Shown: positions 9,135 through 18,898 of the stretch, one piece after another
How positions within the stretch are numbered: the first letter of the stretch is position 1
Layout of the letters: the number at the start of each line of letters is the position of its first letter
Origin: an uncultured Acholeplasmatales bacterium
GTDB taxonomy: Bacteria; Bacillota_I; Bacilli_A; Acholeplasmatales; Anaeroplasmataceae
Length of the DNA stretch: 64,000 bases
Direction of reading: 5' to 3'
Assembly: GCA_944324805.1 (NCBI GenBank)
Contig: CALUXS010000008.1
Coordinates: 1-64,000 of the forward strand
The notes under the pieces: generated by a model
The model's input: the letters and a program-made list of their open reading frames with translations, nothing else
Database searches by the model: none
What the model was told of the DNA's origin: nothing
Translations under genes and position numbers: made by a program

Positions 9135-10823
9135 ATAAAAATCAAAAATAAAATTTCAAATCTTGTGGTAAGTGCTGTTTTTTTAGCGGCATTAGCTTCT
9201 TGTGATGGAGGAGAGACATCATCTGGAACAACATTCCGTTATGTTACTGCTAGTGAAATTACATCTCTCGATTATCAATATTATAGTGGGGTTTGGGTAA
9301 CAGATATCACAAGCAACGCCTATGAGGGATTGTTAAGAGATGAAGGCGGTATTATAGTAGAAGGTATGGCAGATACTTATACGATAAGCGATGATGGCTT
9401 AACTTATACCTTCCATATTCGTGATGATGCAGCTTGGACAGATGGAACTAAGATTACTGCTCAAACATTCTATGATTCATGGTTAGAATTATTAAAGAAA
9501 ACTGATTCAGCTCAAAATCAATTTACTAATTACTTTATGGTAGAAAGTGAAACTAAACCAGAAGGAAAGGATTATGTTACTTATACAAGTGATGGTAAGG
9601 AAACATATCGTTATTTAGATGTAGTAGCTGATGGAAATACATTAACAGTTAAGGTTAATGTTGCCGGTGAATATGTAAAGCAAATATTTGCTCAACCTGC
9701 ACTAGCAGCTTTACCTGTAGATGCAGTTAATGAAGCAGGTGGAAGTGATAAATATTTCCAAACTGCAGGAACAGTATTCAATGGACCATTTGAAATAACT
9801 GAATGGAAGAAAAATGATATTGTTAAATTAGAAAAGAATGAAGACTATTGGAATGCAGAAAATGTAAATGTAGATAATTTAGAATTCTATTATATTCCAA
9901 ATGCTCAAACAGCAGTCCAAATGTATTTATCAGGACAAGTAGATATGGTACGCCTAACAGGTGATACAATTGACACATATAGTAGTAGATCAGATGCTTA
10001 TCAAGTTGAATCAGGAAGCAATGGTATGTTGCAATTTGATATGCGTGGTTCTACCGATGAGACTGGTAAATTTTTAAATAATCGTAATTTCCAACTTGCT
10101 TTATCAAATATTATTGATCGTGAAGAATTTGTAATGGCTGCTTATGGTGCATCTTATAAACCAACAGTAGAATATATTCCAACATCAATGCCTGGATATG
10201 TTGATGAAAATGGTGATCATAAGAAATCAGATGCTAATGTTGATGTAAATTCACCATATAGCTTAAAGGCTAATGAAGAAGAAGCAAATCGTTATCTAGA
10301 ATTAGCTTTAGAAGAACTAGGATACACTAAAGAGCAACTTGCTAGTTTAGAATTTAAGATTATTCAAAATGCTTCTAATACTACAACTGGTAAATTAGCT
10401 GCTGAATATATGCAATCTGTATTCAAGAAGCTTGGTGTAAATTGTACTATTGAACCTCTTTCAAATTTCTGGTCAGTAATTCGTGGTGATTCAGGTATGC
10501 GTTATGATTTCTATGTTGCTGCTAACGGTCCTGATTTAAATGATCCAATGACTTATTTAAGTACTATGAATGGAAAAGGAAATTATGCTGATAACTTTAT
10601 GCATTGGCAATCAGAAGATTACGCAGCTCTTCTAGAAGCGGTTGTTAATTGCAAAGATGAGGATAGAAAAGATTGCTTAGTAGCATGTGAATCATATTTA
10701 TTAAATAATGGACCATTCTTACCTTTATTCTTTGCAACTGATACTTATTTAGTTTCTGATGCATGGGAAAATGTAAACTTCTCAGGAAGCAAGGTTTACT
10801 TTACTTTTGTTAAAGCAAAATAG
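9135..10823 (+). CDS. oppA: Oligopeptide ABC transporter substrate-binding lipoprotein, apparent ATA start
   Basis: This is an SBP_bac_5 family binding protein that captures peptides outside the membrane for OppBCDF. The conserved region FHIRDDAAWTDGTKITAQTF is present and length (about 563 residues) is usual. The start is odd. AAGGAG ends at 9126 and, 8 bases later, ATA (9135-9137) opens a textbook lipoprotein signal: (M)KIKNKISN, a hydrophobic stretch, and LASC with the lipidated Cys at residue 23. The first conventional start, GTG at 9165, would remove all positive residues and lie 38 bases from the ribosome site. I therefore place the start at ATA, or at an ATG altered in this assembly. 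A hairpin after the gene likely raises its level over the downstream genes. Confidence 0.9.
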   Translation: MKIKNKISNLVVSAVFLAALASCDGGETSSGTTFRYVTASEITSLDYQYYSGVWVTDITSNAYEGLLRDEGGIIVEGMADTYTISDDGLTYTFHIRDDAAWTDGTKITAQTFYDSWLELLKKTDSAQNQFTNYFMVESETKPEGKDYVTYTSDGKETYRYLDVVADGNTLTVKVNVAGEYVKQIFAQPALAALPVDAVNEAGGSDKYFQTAGTVFNGPFEITEWKKNDIVKLEKNEDYWNAENVNVDNLEFYYIPNAQTAVQMYLSGQVDMVRLTGDTIDTYSSRSDAYQVESGSNGMLQFDMRGSTDETGKFLNNRNFQLALSNIIDREEFVMAAYGASYKPTVEYIPTSMPGYVDENGDHKKSDANVDVNSPYSLKANEEEANRYLELALEELGYTKEQLASLEFKIIQNASNTTTGKLAAEYMQSVFKKLGVNCTIEPLSNFWSVIRGDSGMRYDFYVAANGPDLNDPMTYLSTMNGKGNYADNFMHWQSEDYAALLEAVVNCKDEDRKDCLVACESYLLNNGPFLPLFFATDTYLVSDAWENVNFSGSKVYFTFVKAK

Positions 10824-10828
10824 AGTTG

Positions 10829-10865
10829 ATTAAGCTTAACGTCAAGGCGTTAAGCTTAATTTTTA
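10829..10865 (+). terminator. Hairpin between oppA and the rest of the operon
   Basis: A perfect 13-bp stem (10829-10841 with 10848-10860) is followed by only four Ts and then the next ribosome site. It probably acts as a partial terminator or 3' stabiliser, giving more oppA than transporter mRNA. Confidence 0.75.
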
Positions 10866-10878
10866 AGGAGGGAATAAT

Positions 10879-12123
10879 ATGGAAGTTTTATCTTTAAAGG
10901 AGCAATATGAACAATTTGACTTAACGCTAAAAGATAGATTAGATAATCTTTTACCTAAATTAATGAAGGAAACAAATGTATCAATGTGGGTAGTAATTTG
11001 TGAAGAATATAATGAAGATCCTGTTTTCTTTTCACTAGTACCAGGTAAAGTTGATACTGCTAGTCATCCTACTATTTTAGTGTATGAGTTAATGGAAAAT
11101 GATAAAGTTAAAAGAGTTAGTATCGGTGGTCATCGTGACTTTGGTGATATGTATCCGGTTATTGTTTGGAATCCAGATGGGAAGAGTAAATTCGAACTTT
11201 TAAAGGAATATATTTTAGAAGAAAATCCTACAAATGTAGCTCTAAATTATTCTAAGCAAAATCAATTTGCAGATGGTTTAACAAAGGGATTATATGATAA
11301 ATATGCAGAAGTAATGCCAGATGAAGTTATGAATAAAACAATTTCTGCTGAACCTTTAGTCGTAAGATGGCTTGAAACAAAAACACCAAAAGAATTGTTA
11401 CGTTATCAAGCAGTTTGCAATTTAGCAAAGGAAATAATAGATGAAGCCTTCTCATCTAAGGTTATTACTCCTGGAGTAACCACTACTGATGATGTGGAAT
11501 GGCACATTATGGAGAGAATAAAAAAATTTGGACTAGGTTGTTGGTTTAATCCAACAATCGATGTTCAAAGGGGTAAATTTTTAGAGGGTAGAAATCGTCA
11601 TGAAATAATATTGCCAGGTGATATATTACACTGTGATGTAGGTATTAAATATATGCAGCTTTGTACAGATACTCAAAGAATAGTATATGTGCCTAAAGAA
11701 GGAGAAACGAAGGTTCCTGATGAGTATTTAGAAGCCTTTAAGATTGGTTTAAGATGGCAAAAAATTGTTGCTTTAAATTGTATAAAAGGTAGAACAGGTG
11801 ATGAAATTTTACTAGCCTCATACAAGATGGCAAAAGAAGAAGGAATTGAAGCACAACTTTATAGTCATCCGATTGGATACCATGGTCATGGTTGTGGCCC
11901 TGCCTTTGGTTTGTTTTATAAGAAGGGTGCAATTGGTGGACATGGTTTATATAAGTTAAACTATGATACATGCTACGCATTAGAATTAAATTGTAAGGTA
12001 CCTATTAAGAGTTGGAACAATCAAAAATTTCATGTATTCATGGAAGAAACGGTTTGTTTCCAAAAGGATGGAGAATTATGTTATTTAATGCCAGGATATG
12101 ATGAATTCAAATTAGTAAGGTAG
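10879..12123 (+). CDS. M24-family metallopeptidase (Xaa-Pro peptidase-like)
   Basis: The 414-residue protein has the creatinase/aminopeptidase P plan: an N-terminal domain and a C-terminal pita-bread domain from about residue 170. The metal ligands are visible: both Asp in CDVGIKYMQLCTDTQR, His in GYHGHGCG, Glu in ALELNCK and Glu in MEETVCF. It probably removes residues from imported peptides, perhaps those with proline at position two. It lies between oppA and oppB with a strong AAGGAGGG ribosome site, so it is an operon member. It lacks an obvious signal peptide and should be cytoplasmic. Confidence 0.85.
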   Translation: MEVLSLKEQYEQFDLTLKDRLDNLLPKLMKETNVSMWVVICEEYNEDPVFFSLVPGKVDTASHPTILVYELMENDKVKRVSIGGHRDFGDMYPVIVWNPDGKSKFELLKEYILEENPTNVALNYSKQNQFADGLTKGLYDKYAEVMPDEVMNKTISAEPLVVRWLETKTPKELLRYQAVCNLAKEIIDEAFSSKVITPGVTTTDDVEWHIMERIKKFGLGCWFNPTIDVQRGKFLEGRNRHEIILPGDILHCDVGIKYMQLCTDTQRIVYVPKEGETKVPDEYLEAFKIGLRWQKIVALNCIKGRTGDEILLASYKMAKEEGIEAQLYSHPIGYHGHGCGPAFGLFYKKGAIGGHGLYKLNYDTCYALELNCKVPIKSWNNQKFHVFMEETVCFQKDGELCYLMPGYDEFKLVR

Positions 12124-12131
12124 GTGGCAGT

Positions 12132-13043
12132 ATGGGAAAATACATTTTGAAGAGGGTTTTAATTACTATTGTTACAATTGCAGTTTTAATAGTATTTACA
12201 TTTTTTGCTATGAAACTTATACCAGGTGATCCTTTTAATAGTGCTACTATTACTGAGGATATTTATGAGCAACTAATGCATACATATGGTTTAGATAAGC
12301 CAGTTTTCCTTCAATTTGTTATTTATATCACTAATTTATTAAAGGGTGATTTTGGAGTTTCTATTACATATCGTGGAAGGGCGATATGGGAGTTTATTGT
12401 TGAAGCATTTCCAATATCTATGGATCTTGGTTTAAGAGCTTTAATATTTTCTTTATTAGTCGGAATAGGACTTGGTGTTGTAGCTGCTTTGAATCGTAAT
12501 AAGCCACTTGACTATGTTTCTATTACAATTGCAGTTATTGGAATTTCTGTACCTTCATTTGTCTTTGCTTCTTTGTTGCAATATTTTTTAGCATACAAGC
12601 TAGAACTTTTACCAATCGCACGTTGGACAAATGAAGCTAGTAAGATTTTGCCAACGCTCGCCTTGTCACTTCCTACATTAGCAAGATTTGCACGAATGAT
12701 GCGTACATCAATGCTTGATGTAATTGGTAGTGATTATGTTAAGACTGCAAAGTCAAAAGGTTTAAGTAAGAAAAGCATCGTTTTGAAGCATGAATTAAGA
12801 AATGCGATTTTACCTATTGTTACTATTCTTGGTACAACTACAGCTTCATTATTGACAGGTTCATTTGTAGTAGAGAGTATCTTTTCTATTCCAGGAATTG
12901 GTAAATATTTTGTTGATTCAGTTAATAATTTAGATTACCCATTAATCATGGGACTTACAATTTTTTATGGTAGTTTTTTAGTTATTATGAATTTGTTAGT
13001 CGATATTTTATATGGTTTCATAGATCCAAGAATTAAAGTATAG
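12132..13043 (+). CDS. oppB: Oligopeptide ABC transporter permease OppB
   Basis: This 303-residue integral membrane protein has about six helices. An N-terminal helix is followed by the OppB/DppB region FAMKLIPGDPF and YGLDKPVFLQF. The BPD_transp_1 coupling loop is DYVKTAKSKGLSKKSIVLKH, the EAA motif that contacts the ATPases. It starts 8 bases after the M24 peptidase stop and 11 bases ahead of oppC. Family length is about 305-310. It forms the channel together with OppC. Confidence 0.95.
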   Translation: MGKYILKRVLITIVTIAVLIVFTFFAMKLIPGDPFNSATITEDIYEQLMHTYGLDKPVFLQFVIYITNLLKGDFGVSITYRGRAIWEFIVEAFPISMDLGLRALIFSLLVGIGLGVVAALNRNKPLDYVSITIAVIGISVPSFVFASLLQYFLAYKLELLPIARWTNEASKILPTLALSLPTLARFARMMRTSMLDVIGSDYVKTAKSKGLSKKSIVLKHELRNAILPIVTILGTTTASLLTGSFVVESIFSIPGIGKYFVDSVNNLDYPLIMGLTIFYGSFLVIMNLLVDILYGFIDPRIKV

Positions 13044-13054
13044 GAGGTGTAGTT

Positions 13055-13999
13055 ATGCAAAAGGAATTAAATTTATATGAACAAGTCGGAATAGATATTA
13101 CAGAAAGTGAAAAAATAGCTCGTCCTAGCTTAACATTCTTCCAGGATGTTGTTAGACGCTTCTTCCATAATAAAGTAGCTTTTATAATGTTTGTTCTTCT
13201 AATAGTATTGTTTTTATTTTCAATTTTTGCTCCTATATTTTCATCATGGGATTATGGACAGGAAAATGCTGCACTAATACTAGAGGCTAAGAAAACAGGT
13301 AATATGGCATTATTAGCACCTTCTAAAACTCATTGGTTTGGCGTTGATAATTTAGGTCGTGACCTATGGGTAAGAACTTGGATGGGTGTTAGATATTCAT
13401 TGTTAGTTGGTGTAGTTACAGCTTTAATATCAGGAAGTATTGGTATTATTATAGGTTGTATCGCAGGATATTTTGGTGGAAAAGTAGATATGGTTATAAT
13501 GCGAATTATAGATGTCTTGAATGCTGTTCCATATCTGATTTTTGTTATTATCATTATGATTGTGTTAGGTAAGGGAGTCATCTCCATTATAGTTGCTCTT
13601 GCAGTCACTAGCTGGCTTGGAATGGCAAGGCTAGTAAGAGGACAAATTCTTCAATTGAAGAATGAAGATTATGTGTTAGCTGCAAAGGCCTTAGGAACGC
13701 CTCCTATTAAAATAATATTAAAGCATTTGATCCCCAATACAATGGCCATTATTATAGTTCATCTTTCAATGGCTATTCCAAGTGCAATTTTCTCAGAGGC
13801 CTTTTTAAGCTTTTTGGGCATTGGTATCCAAGCTCCACAAACTTCATTAGGTCAGTTGATTTCTAATGGTGTCAGCAATATGATGACATACCCTTACCAA
13901 TTGATTATTCCAGCTATTATTATTTCTGTAATAATTTTAGCTTTACAGTTAATTGGTGATGGCCTAAGAGATGCATTAGATCCAAAATTAAGAAAGTAG
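13055..13999 (+). CDS. oppC: Oligopeptide ABC transporter permease OppC
   Basis: The 314-residue permease has the OppC N-terminal cytoplasmic tail and first helix (residues 30-60), then HWFGVDNLGRDLWVR, a hallmark of OppC/DppC. The EAA-type coupling loop is DYVLAAKALGTPPIKIILKH. An AGGAGG ribosome site precedes the ATG. It pairs with OppB, and the tight 8-13 base gaps on both sides show one transcript. Confidence 0.95.
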   Translation: MQKELNLYEQVGIDITESEKIARPSLTFFQDVVRRFFHNKVAFIMFVLLIVLFLFSIFAPIFSSWDYGQENAALILEAKKTGNMALLAPSKTHWFGVDNLGRDLWVRTWMGVRYSLLVGVVTALISGSIGIIIGCIAGYFGGKVDMVIMRIIDVLNAVPYLIFVIIIMIVLGKGVISIIVALAVTSWLGMARLVRGQILQLKNEDYVLAAKALGTPPIKIILKHLIPNTMAIIIVHLSMAIPSAIFSEAFLSFLGIGIQAPQTSLGQLISNGVSNMMTYPYQLIIPAIIISVIILALQLIGDGLRDALDPKLRK

Positions 14000-14007
14000 G
14001 TGTTTTT

Positions 14008-15006
14008 ATGCAACCTTTACTAGAAGTAAAAGATTATTCAATTAGTTTTTCAACATATAATGGCGAAGTTAAAGCTGTTCGTGATGCTTCATTTAGCGTT
14101 GGAAGACAAGAAATATTAGCGATAGTTGGTGAATCTGGTAGTGGAAAAAGTGTTATTACACAAACAATGCTAAAATTAACACCTGGTATTGTTAAAAGTG
14201 GTAGTGTTATTTTTGATGGTAAGGATATTACAAATGCATCTGAAGCAGAATTAAGAAAAATAAGAGGTAAAGATGTAGGAATTATTTTCCAAGATGCTAT
14301 GACAGCTTTAAATCCAACTATGAAAATAGGTAAACAAATTGCTGAATGCATTATGCTACATCAAAAATGTAAGCCTGAAGAGGCTAAGCAAAAAACATTA
14401 GATTTATTAAAATTGGTTGGTATTAACAATGTTGAAAAACGTTACAATCAGTACGTTTTTAATCTATCTGGTGGTATGAGACAAAGAGTAATGATTGCAA
14501 TGGCATTATCATGTGAACCAAAACTTTTGATTGCAGATGAGCCTACTACCGCTTTGGATGTAACAATTCAAGCCCAAATTTTAGATTTGCTTTCAGAATT
14601 AGTAAAAAAAGTAAAATGTTCAATTATACTTATTACTCATGATTTAGGAGTAGTAGCTTCTAAAGCAGATAGAATTGTTGTTATGTATGCAGGTAGACCT
14701 GTAGAGGTAGGGTCAGCCCATGATATTTTTTATAATCCTAAGCATCCTTATACGAAAGGATTATTACGCTCAATACCTCGTTTAGATAGTAATAGTAAGG
14801 AAGAGTTATATTCAATAGTTGGTACACCACCTGATGCTATTAATCCACCACTTGGTTGTACTTTTTCTCCAAGATGTAAGTTTTGTATGAGAATTTGCAA
14901 AGAACAAGTTCCAAGCTATAAAACTCTTAACGAAGGACATATATCCTCATGCTTTTTATTAGATGAGGGAGCTAAAGAGGTAAGAAAAAAATTTGAGGAG
15001 GAATAA
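14008..15006 (+). CDS. oppD: Oligopeptide ABC transporter ATPase OppD
   Basis: This 332-residue ATPase has Walker A GESGSGKS at residues 41-48, the signature LSGGMRQR at about 153 and Walker B ADEPTTALD with Asp177. The C-terminal oligo_HPY extension carries the Cys-rich segment GCTFSPRCKFCMRIC typical of Opp/Dpp ATPases. Length is normal. It powers import together with OppF. Confidence 0.95.
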   Translation: MQPLLEVKDYSISFSTYNGEVKAVRDASFSVGRQEILAIVGESGSGKSVITQTMLKLTPGIVKSGSVIFDGKDITNASEAELRKIRGKDVGIIFQDAMTALNPTMKIGKQIAECIMLHQKCKPEEAKQKTLDLLKLVGINNVEKRYNQYVFNLSGGMRQRVMIAMALSCEPKLLIADEPTTALDVTIQAQILDLLSELVKKVKCSIILITHDLGVVASKADRIVVMYAGRPVEVGSAHDIFYNPKHPYTKGLLRSIPRLDSNSKEELYSIVGTPPDAINPPLGCTFSPRCKFCMRICKEQVPSYKTLNEGHISSCFLLDEGAKEVRKKFEEE

Positions 15007-15008
15007 TT

Positions 15009-16802
15009 ATGAATGATAAAAAAGTTATTCTAAAAGCCCAAAATTTATCAGAATATTTTTATTTAAATAAAAAAGACACTCTAAAGGCTGTTGATCAAGT
15101 AAGCTTTGAGGTATATGAAGGAGAAACACTAGGAATAGTTGGTGAATCTGGTTGTGGAAAAACAACATTAGGAAGAGCATTACTTCAACTTTATCATCCT
15201 ACTAGTGGTAATGCAATTTACTATGGTAAGAAAGTTACTGAAATGTGTCCACACTACTACTATGATACTATTTCTAATCTTCCTAAGGCTAAGGCTAAAC
15301 TTACAAATTTAGAAAAAAGATTAGCAAAGCTAGTTGAAGATTTCGAAAATGAAAAGAAAAATCCTAGTAGTATAAATTTTAGAAGAAAAGCTGCCGAAAA
15401 GGCTGATTTGTGTTTAATAAAGGCAAAGAAAATTCAGGACGATACATGGAATAAGTATCAAGTGTGGATTGAATGTGATTCTATACATACCGTAAAAAAA
15501 ATACCAAGAGCGTCAATAGATATTGAACGTCAAGAGGCTCAAATTGAAGTAATTGAACAAGAACTAAAGAATTTTGAACCTGATGAATTAGGACATTTAC
15601 CTGAAAAGTATTATAAGATGTCTAATAATTTAGAAAAGTTAAAGGAAGATACAGAAAAGAAAATACGCATTGTAAGAGATAATGTCGTAGATAATAATAT
15701 TAATTTAACCTTTAAGCTTTTATATGCGGTTTGTAAGGAAAAGGTGAATGCACTAAAACTAGAAAAAGAAGCTAAAAATATTGATGATTATATCAATTTT
15801 ACAAAATATAAGAAAAAGATTAGAGCAGTTAAAAGAAAAATAGAAGATTTAAAAAATGAGATTGCAGAATCAGTTGGTTCTCTTTTCTTAGCACCTGATT
15901 TAGCATTAGTGTCTAGCCTTTTAGTAAAGTTATTAAAGAATCCTAATGATTTAGAAACAAAAAAAGAATTAGATTCTATAAAAGAAGCTATTCCTAATAA
16001 TAAGCAAAAAGAACGCTACGACTCATTATATGAAGAAGGAATCAATTTATGTCGTTTGACAAATAAAGAATTGAATTATTTACGTAAAGATTTACAATTT
16101 ATTTTTCAAGACCCATATTCATCCTTAGATCCTAGAATGACAGTAAGAGAGATTATTAGGGAGGGAATGAAAAATCATAAGCTTTATAATAATTCAAAAG
16201 AAGAACAAACAAAAGCAGTAATGAAACTTCTTGAGGTTGTTGGTTTAAATAAAGATCATGCTGATCGTTTCCCACATGAATTTTCAGGTGGTCAACGTCA
16301 AAGAGTTGGAATTGCCCGTGCTTTAGCTTTAAATCCTAAAATTATAGTTTGCGATGAGCCTACAAGTGCTCTTGATGTTTCTATTCAAGCTCAGGTAGTA
16401 AACTTGTTGAAGAAGCTACAAGAAAAAAATGCTTTAACATATATTTTTATAGCTCACAATATTTCATTAGTTAAATATATTTCTGATAGAATAATCGTTA
16501 TGTACTTAGGTAAAATAGTTGAAATTGCACCATCAGATGAGATATTCTCTAATTTTGTGCATCCTTATACTGAAGCCTTGATGTCAGCAATACCTATACC
16601 TGATCCGATTGTAGAAAACACACGTGAAAAAATAAAATTAGAAGGCGAAATCCCAAGTCCTATTAATACAAGTGAAATTGGTTGTATGTTTAGAAAACGT
16701 TGTCCTTATTGTACTGAGGAATGTGAAACAAAACGAATGGTTTTAAAAGAAATAAAAGAAGGTCACTTTGCAGTATGTGATAGGGCATATCATGGAAAGT
16801 AA
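15009..16802 (+). CDS. oppF: Oligopeptide ABC transporter ATPase OppF with large internal insertion
   Basis: The second Opp ATPase is 597 residues against about 310-330 in most bacteria. Walker A is GESGCGKTT at 45-53, but the Q-loop (FQDPYSS, Gln367) comes about 320 residues later, where about 40 is usual. The signature FSGGQRQR begins at 425 and Walker B is CDEPTSALD. The insertion, about residues 80-355, is Lys/Glu/Leu-rich, predicted helical and probably coiled-coil, with no frameshift. All catalytic motifs are intact. Enlarged OppF proteins are known in Mollicutes. The C-terminal Cys cluster (GCMFRKRCPYCTEEC) is kept. Confidence 0.95.
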   Translation: MNDKKVILKAQNLSEYFYLNKKDTLKAVDQVSFEVYEGETLGIVGESGCGKTTLGRALLQLYHPTSGNAIYYGKKVTEMCPHYYYDTISNLPKAKAKLTNLEKRLAKLVEDFENEKKNPSSINFRRKAAEKADLCLIKAKKIQDDTWNKYQVWIECDSIHTVKKIPRASIDIERQEAQIEVIEQELKNFEPDELGHLPEKYYKMSNNLEKLKEDTEKKIRIVRDNVVDNNINLTFKLLYAVCKEKVNALKLEKEAKNIDDYINFTKYKKKIRAVKRKIEDLKNEIAESVGSLFLAPDLALVSSLLVKLLKNPNDLETKKELDSIKEAIPNNKQKERYDSLYEEGINLCRLTNKELNYLRKDLQFIFQDPYSSLDPRMTVREIIREGMKNHKLYNNSKEEQTKAVMKLLEVVGLNKDHADRFPHEFSGGQRQRVGIARALALNPKIIVCDEPTSALDVSIQAQVVNLLKKLQEKNALTYIFIAHNISLVKYISDRIIVMYLGKIVEIAPSDEIFSNFVHPYTEALMSAIPIPDPIVENTREKIKLEGEIPSPINTSEIGCMFRKRCPYCTEECETKRMVLKEIKEGHFAVCDRAYHGK

Positions 16803-17697
16803 ACGTAATTTAGCGCTAGGAATAATATTTATTATTCTTTCCTCACTTGGATTTGCTTGTAATCAAGCTATATCTAATGCAATAGGGCAAAGAGTAGGAG
16901 TGTTTCAGAAGATGACTATCCATAATCTTGTTGGTATGGTAGTCTTCTTCTTTATCCTATTAAAGACTAAAGAGGGTTTTATAGGAAAATCAAAGGGTTT
17001 GATATTTCTAAGAGCTCTTTTTGGATGCTTATCAACTATATTTGTTGTAATTGCGACTACATATTCTAAGCGTTCAGCTTTCGACATAGGAGTATTAACC
17101 TCAACATCAGCAATTTTTACTATGCTATTTGCAGGTTTATTTTTACATGAAAAAATAAGGATTCCCCAGTATATTGCTATTTTAGTATGCTTTGTTGGTG
17201 TGGTCATTATTGTCAATCCTAATGCCGATTTCTTATTAGATCCGTTTGCCATTTTTGCTCTTTTAGGAGCGTTAGCTGCAGGATTAGCCTATACAATTGT
17301 AAGAAAATTAAATGGAAAAGCTACTCCTAATACATTAGTATTTTTTTATAGTACATTTTGTGTTGTTGTTTCACTTCCAATATTCTTAATAAAAGAGATA
17401 TATCTTGAGCATGGCTCATTTTGCTCAATTAATGATTTTTTTCTTTTGTTAGGAATGGGTGTATGTGCAACTTTAGGACAATTATTTTTAGGATTTGCCT
17501 ATAAATTTGCAGAAGCATCAAAGGTTTCTCCATTTTCTTATTCACAAAATATTTTCTCATTATTAATTTCACTTGTGATATTAAATCAAACAATTAGCTG
17601 GAATTCCTATGTAGGGGCAGCATTAATAATAATAGCCAACTTATTTAATGTTTTCTATAACAATTGGTTAATAAAAAAATATTTAGAATTGACATAG
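16792..17697 (+). CDS. EamA-family (DMT superfamily) transporter
   Basis: The 301-residue product has about ten membrane helices in two EamA halves, the drug/metabolite transporter plan. I use ATG 16792, which overlaps the last codons of oppF; an in-frame TTG at 16768 would add eight unconvincing residues. A weak AGGG lies upstream, so translational coupling to oppF is likely. Its place inside a peptide-use operon suggests export of amino acids or dipeptides, but the substrate cannot be read from sequence. Confidence 0.85.
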   Translation: MESKRNLALGIIFIILSSLGFACNQAISNAIGQRVGVFQKMTIHNLVGMVVFFFILLKTKEGFIGKSKGLIFLRALFGCLSTIFVVIATTYSKRSAFDIGVLTSTSAIFTMLFAGLFLHEKIRIPQYIAILVCFVGVVIIVNPNADFLLDPFAIFALLGALAAGLAYTIVRKLNGKATPNTLVFFYSTFCVVVSLPIFLIKEIYLEHGSFCSINDFFLLLGMGVCATLGQLFLGFAYKFAEASKVSPFSYSQNIFSLLISLVILNQTISWNSYVGAALIIIANLFNVFYNNWLIKKYLELT

Positions 17698-17709
17698 GAG
17701 GAGTTATAG

Positions 17710-18888
17710 ATGAATATTCAACGAGAGAAAATTTCTCAGGCAAAAAAAATTTTAGAAGAAGAAAAATGTGATTTATGGCTTACTATTGGTAGAGAAACTT
17801 CTATGAATAGTGATCCAATAATACCATTAGTATCAGGTAATGAATTTGGCGGTATGTCTGCTCTTTTAATTACCAAAGAAGAGGCAGTTATTTTAGCATC
17901 AACATTAGATGCATTAGGCTTTAAACAAAAAGAATGCTTTGATAAGGTAATTGATTATCAAAATAATTTTGAAACAGCATTTTTAGAAAACTTAAAAAAG
18001 ATAAATCCTAAGAGCATTGCTATAAATTATTCAACTAGTAATGTTGCTGCTGATGGCTTAAGTCATGGTATGTATTTATACTTAGTAGATTTTTTTAATA
18101 AAAACAATTTGAATTATAATCTTATAAGTTCAGAAAAAATAATTGCTAAGTTAAGAGGTAGAAAAAGCCCAGGCGAAATTGCCTTATTAGAAGAAGCTTC
18201 TAGAAAAACTATGATAATTTTAAGAGAAGTTAAAGATTTTATCAAAGAAGGAGTTTCCCAAAAGGATATTTGGAAATTTTGTCAAGATAGAATAGAATTT
18301 TATAATGTTGGTCAAGGCTGGGAAAAAAGTCAAAATCCCGGTGTCTTTATAGGCCCCAATCCAGTTATAGGTCATGCAGGACCAGGGGATAGAAAAGTAA
18401 AGAAGGGCGAATTAATCAATCTAGACTTTGGAATTAGAGTAAATGGTTATTGTTCAGATATTCAAAGAACCTACTATTTACTTGAAGATGGCGAAACTGA
18501 TATACCTGAGATTTATAAAAAACACTTTAAAAATTTACAAAATGCTATTGATGAGGCTATGAAGCTAATGAAACCAGGTGTATGCGGTAGAATACCACAT
18601 GAAAAAGTTTATAATGGCTTATTAGAAATGGGTTACAAAAAAGAAGAAATTATGCGTTTTGGCTTTGGACATCAAATTGGGCAATACGCACATGATGGTG
18701 GTGTCTCAATGGGAAGAAGAACGAAAGATAATGAACTTTTAGATGATAATATGACTATTACCGTTGACTCAAATTTATGGTTAGATAGAGGAAGAATTGG
18801 CCAAGAGGATGTAGCAATCGTTACTCCAAATGGAGCAAAATTTTTATCAGAGCGACAAACCGAAATATGGCTTTGTAAGAATAAATAG
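17710..18888 (+). CDS. Second M24-family metallopeptidase (Xaa-Pro dipeptidase-like), one ligand altered
   Basis: The 392-residue protein shares the M24 plan with the gene at 10879 but is clearly divergent. Ligands seen are Asp and Asp in NLDFGIRVNGYCSDIQR, His in GFGHQIGQ and Glu in GQEDVAIV. The position usually filled by Glu in a 'tiEpg' motif reads TVDSNLW, so Asp appears to replace Glu. It may still bind metal, with changed activity. GGAGG precedes the ATG, and the gene lies 12 bases after the EamA gene in the same operon. Confidence 0.85.
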   Translation: MNIQREKISQAKKILEEEKCDLWLTIGRETSMNSDPIIPLVSGNEFGGMSALLITKEEAVILASTLDALGFKQKECFDKVIDYQNNFETAFLENLKKINPKSIAINYSTSNVAADGLSHGMYLYLVDFFNKNNLNYNLISSEKIIAKLRGRKSPGEIALLEEASRKTMIILREVKDFIKEGVSQKDIWKFCQDRIEFYNVGQGWEKSQNPGVFIGPNPVIGHAGPGDRKVKKGELINLDFGIRVNGYCSDIQRTYYLLEDGETDIPEIYKKHFKNLQNAIDEAMKLMKPGVCGRIPHEKVYNGLLEMGYKKEEIMRFGFGHQIGQYAHDGGVSMGRRTKDNELLDDNMTITVDSNLWLDRGRIGQEDVAIVTPNGAKFLSERQTEIWLCKNK

Positions 18889-18898
18889 GAGGTAAATT

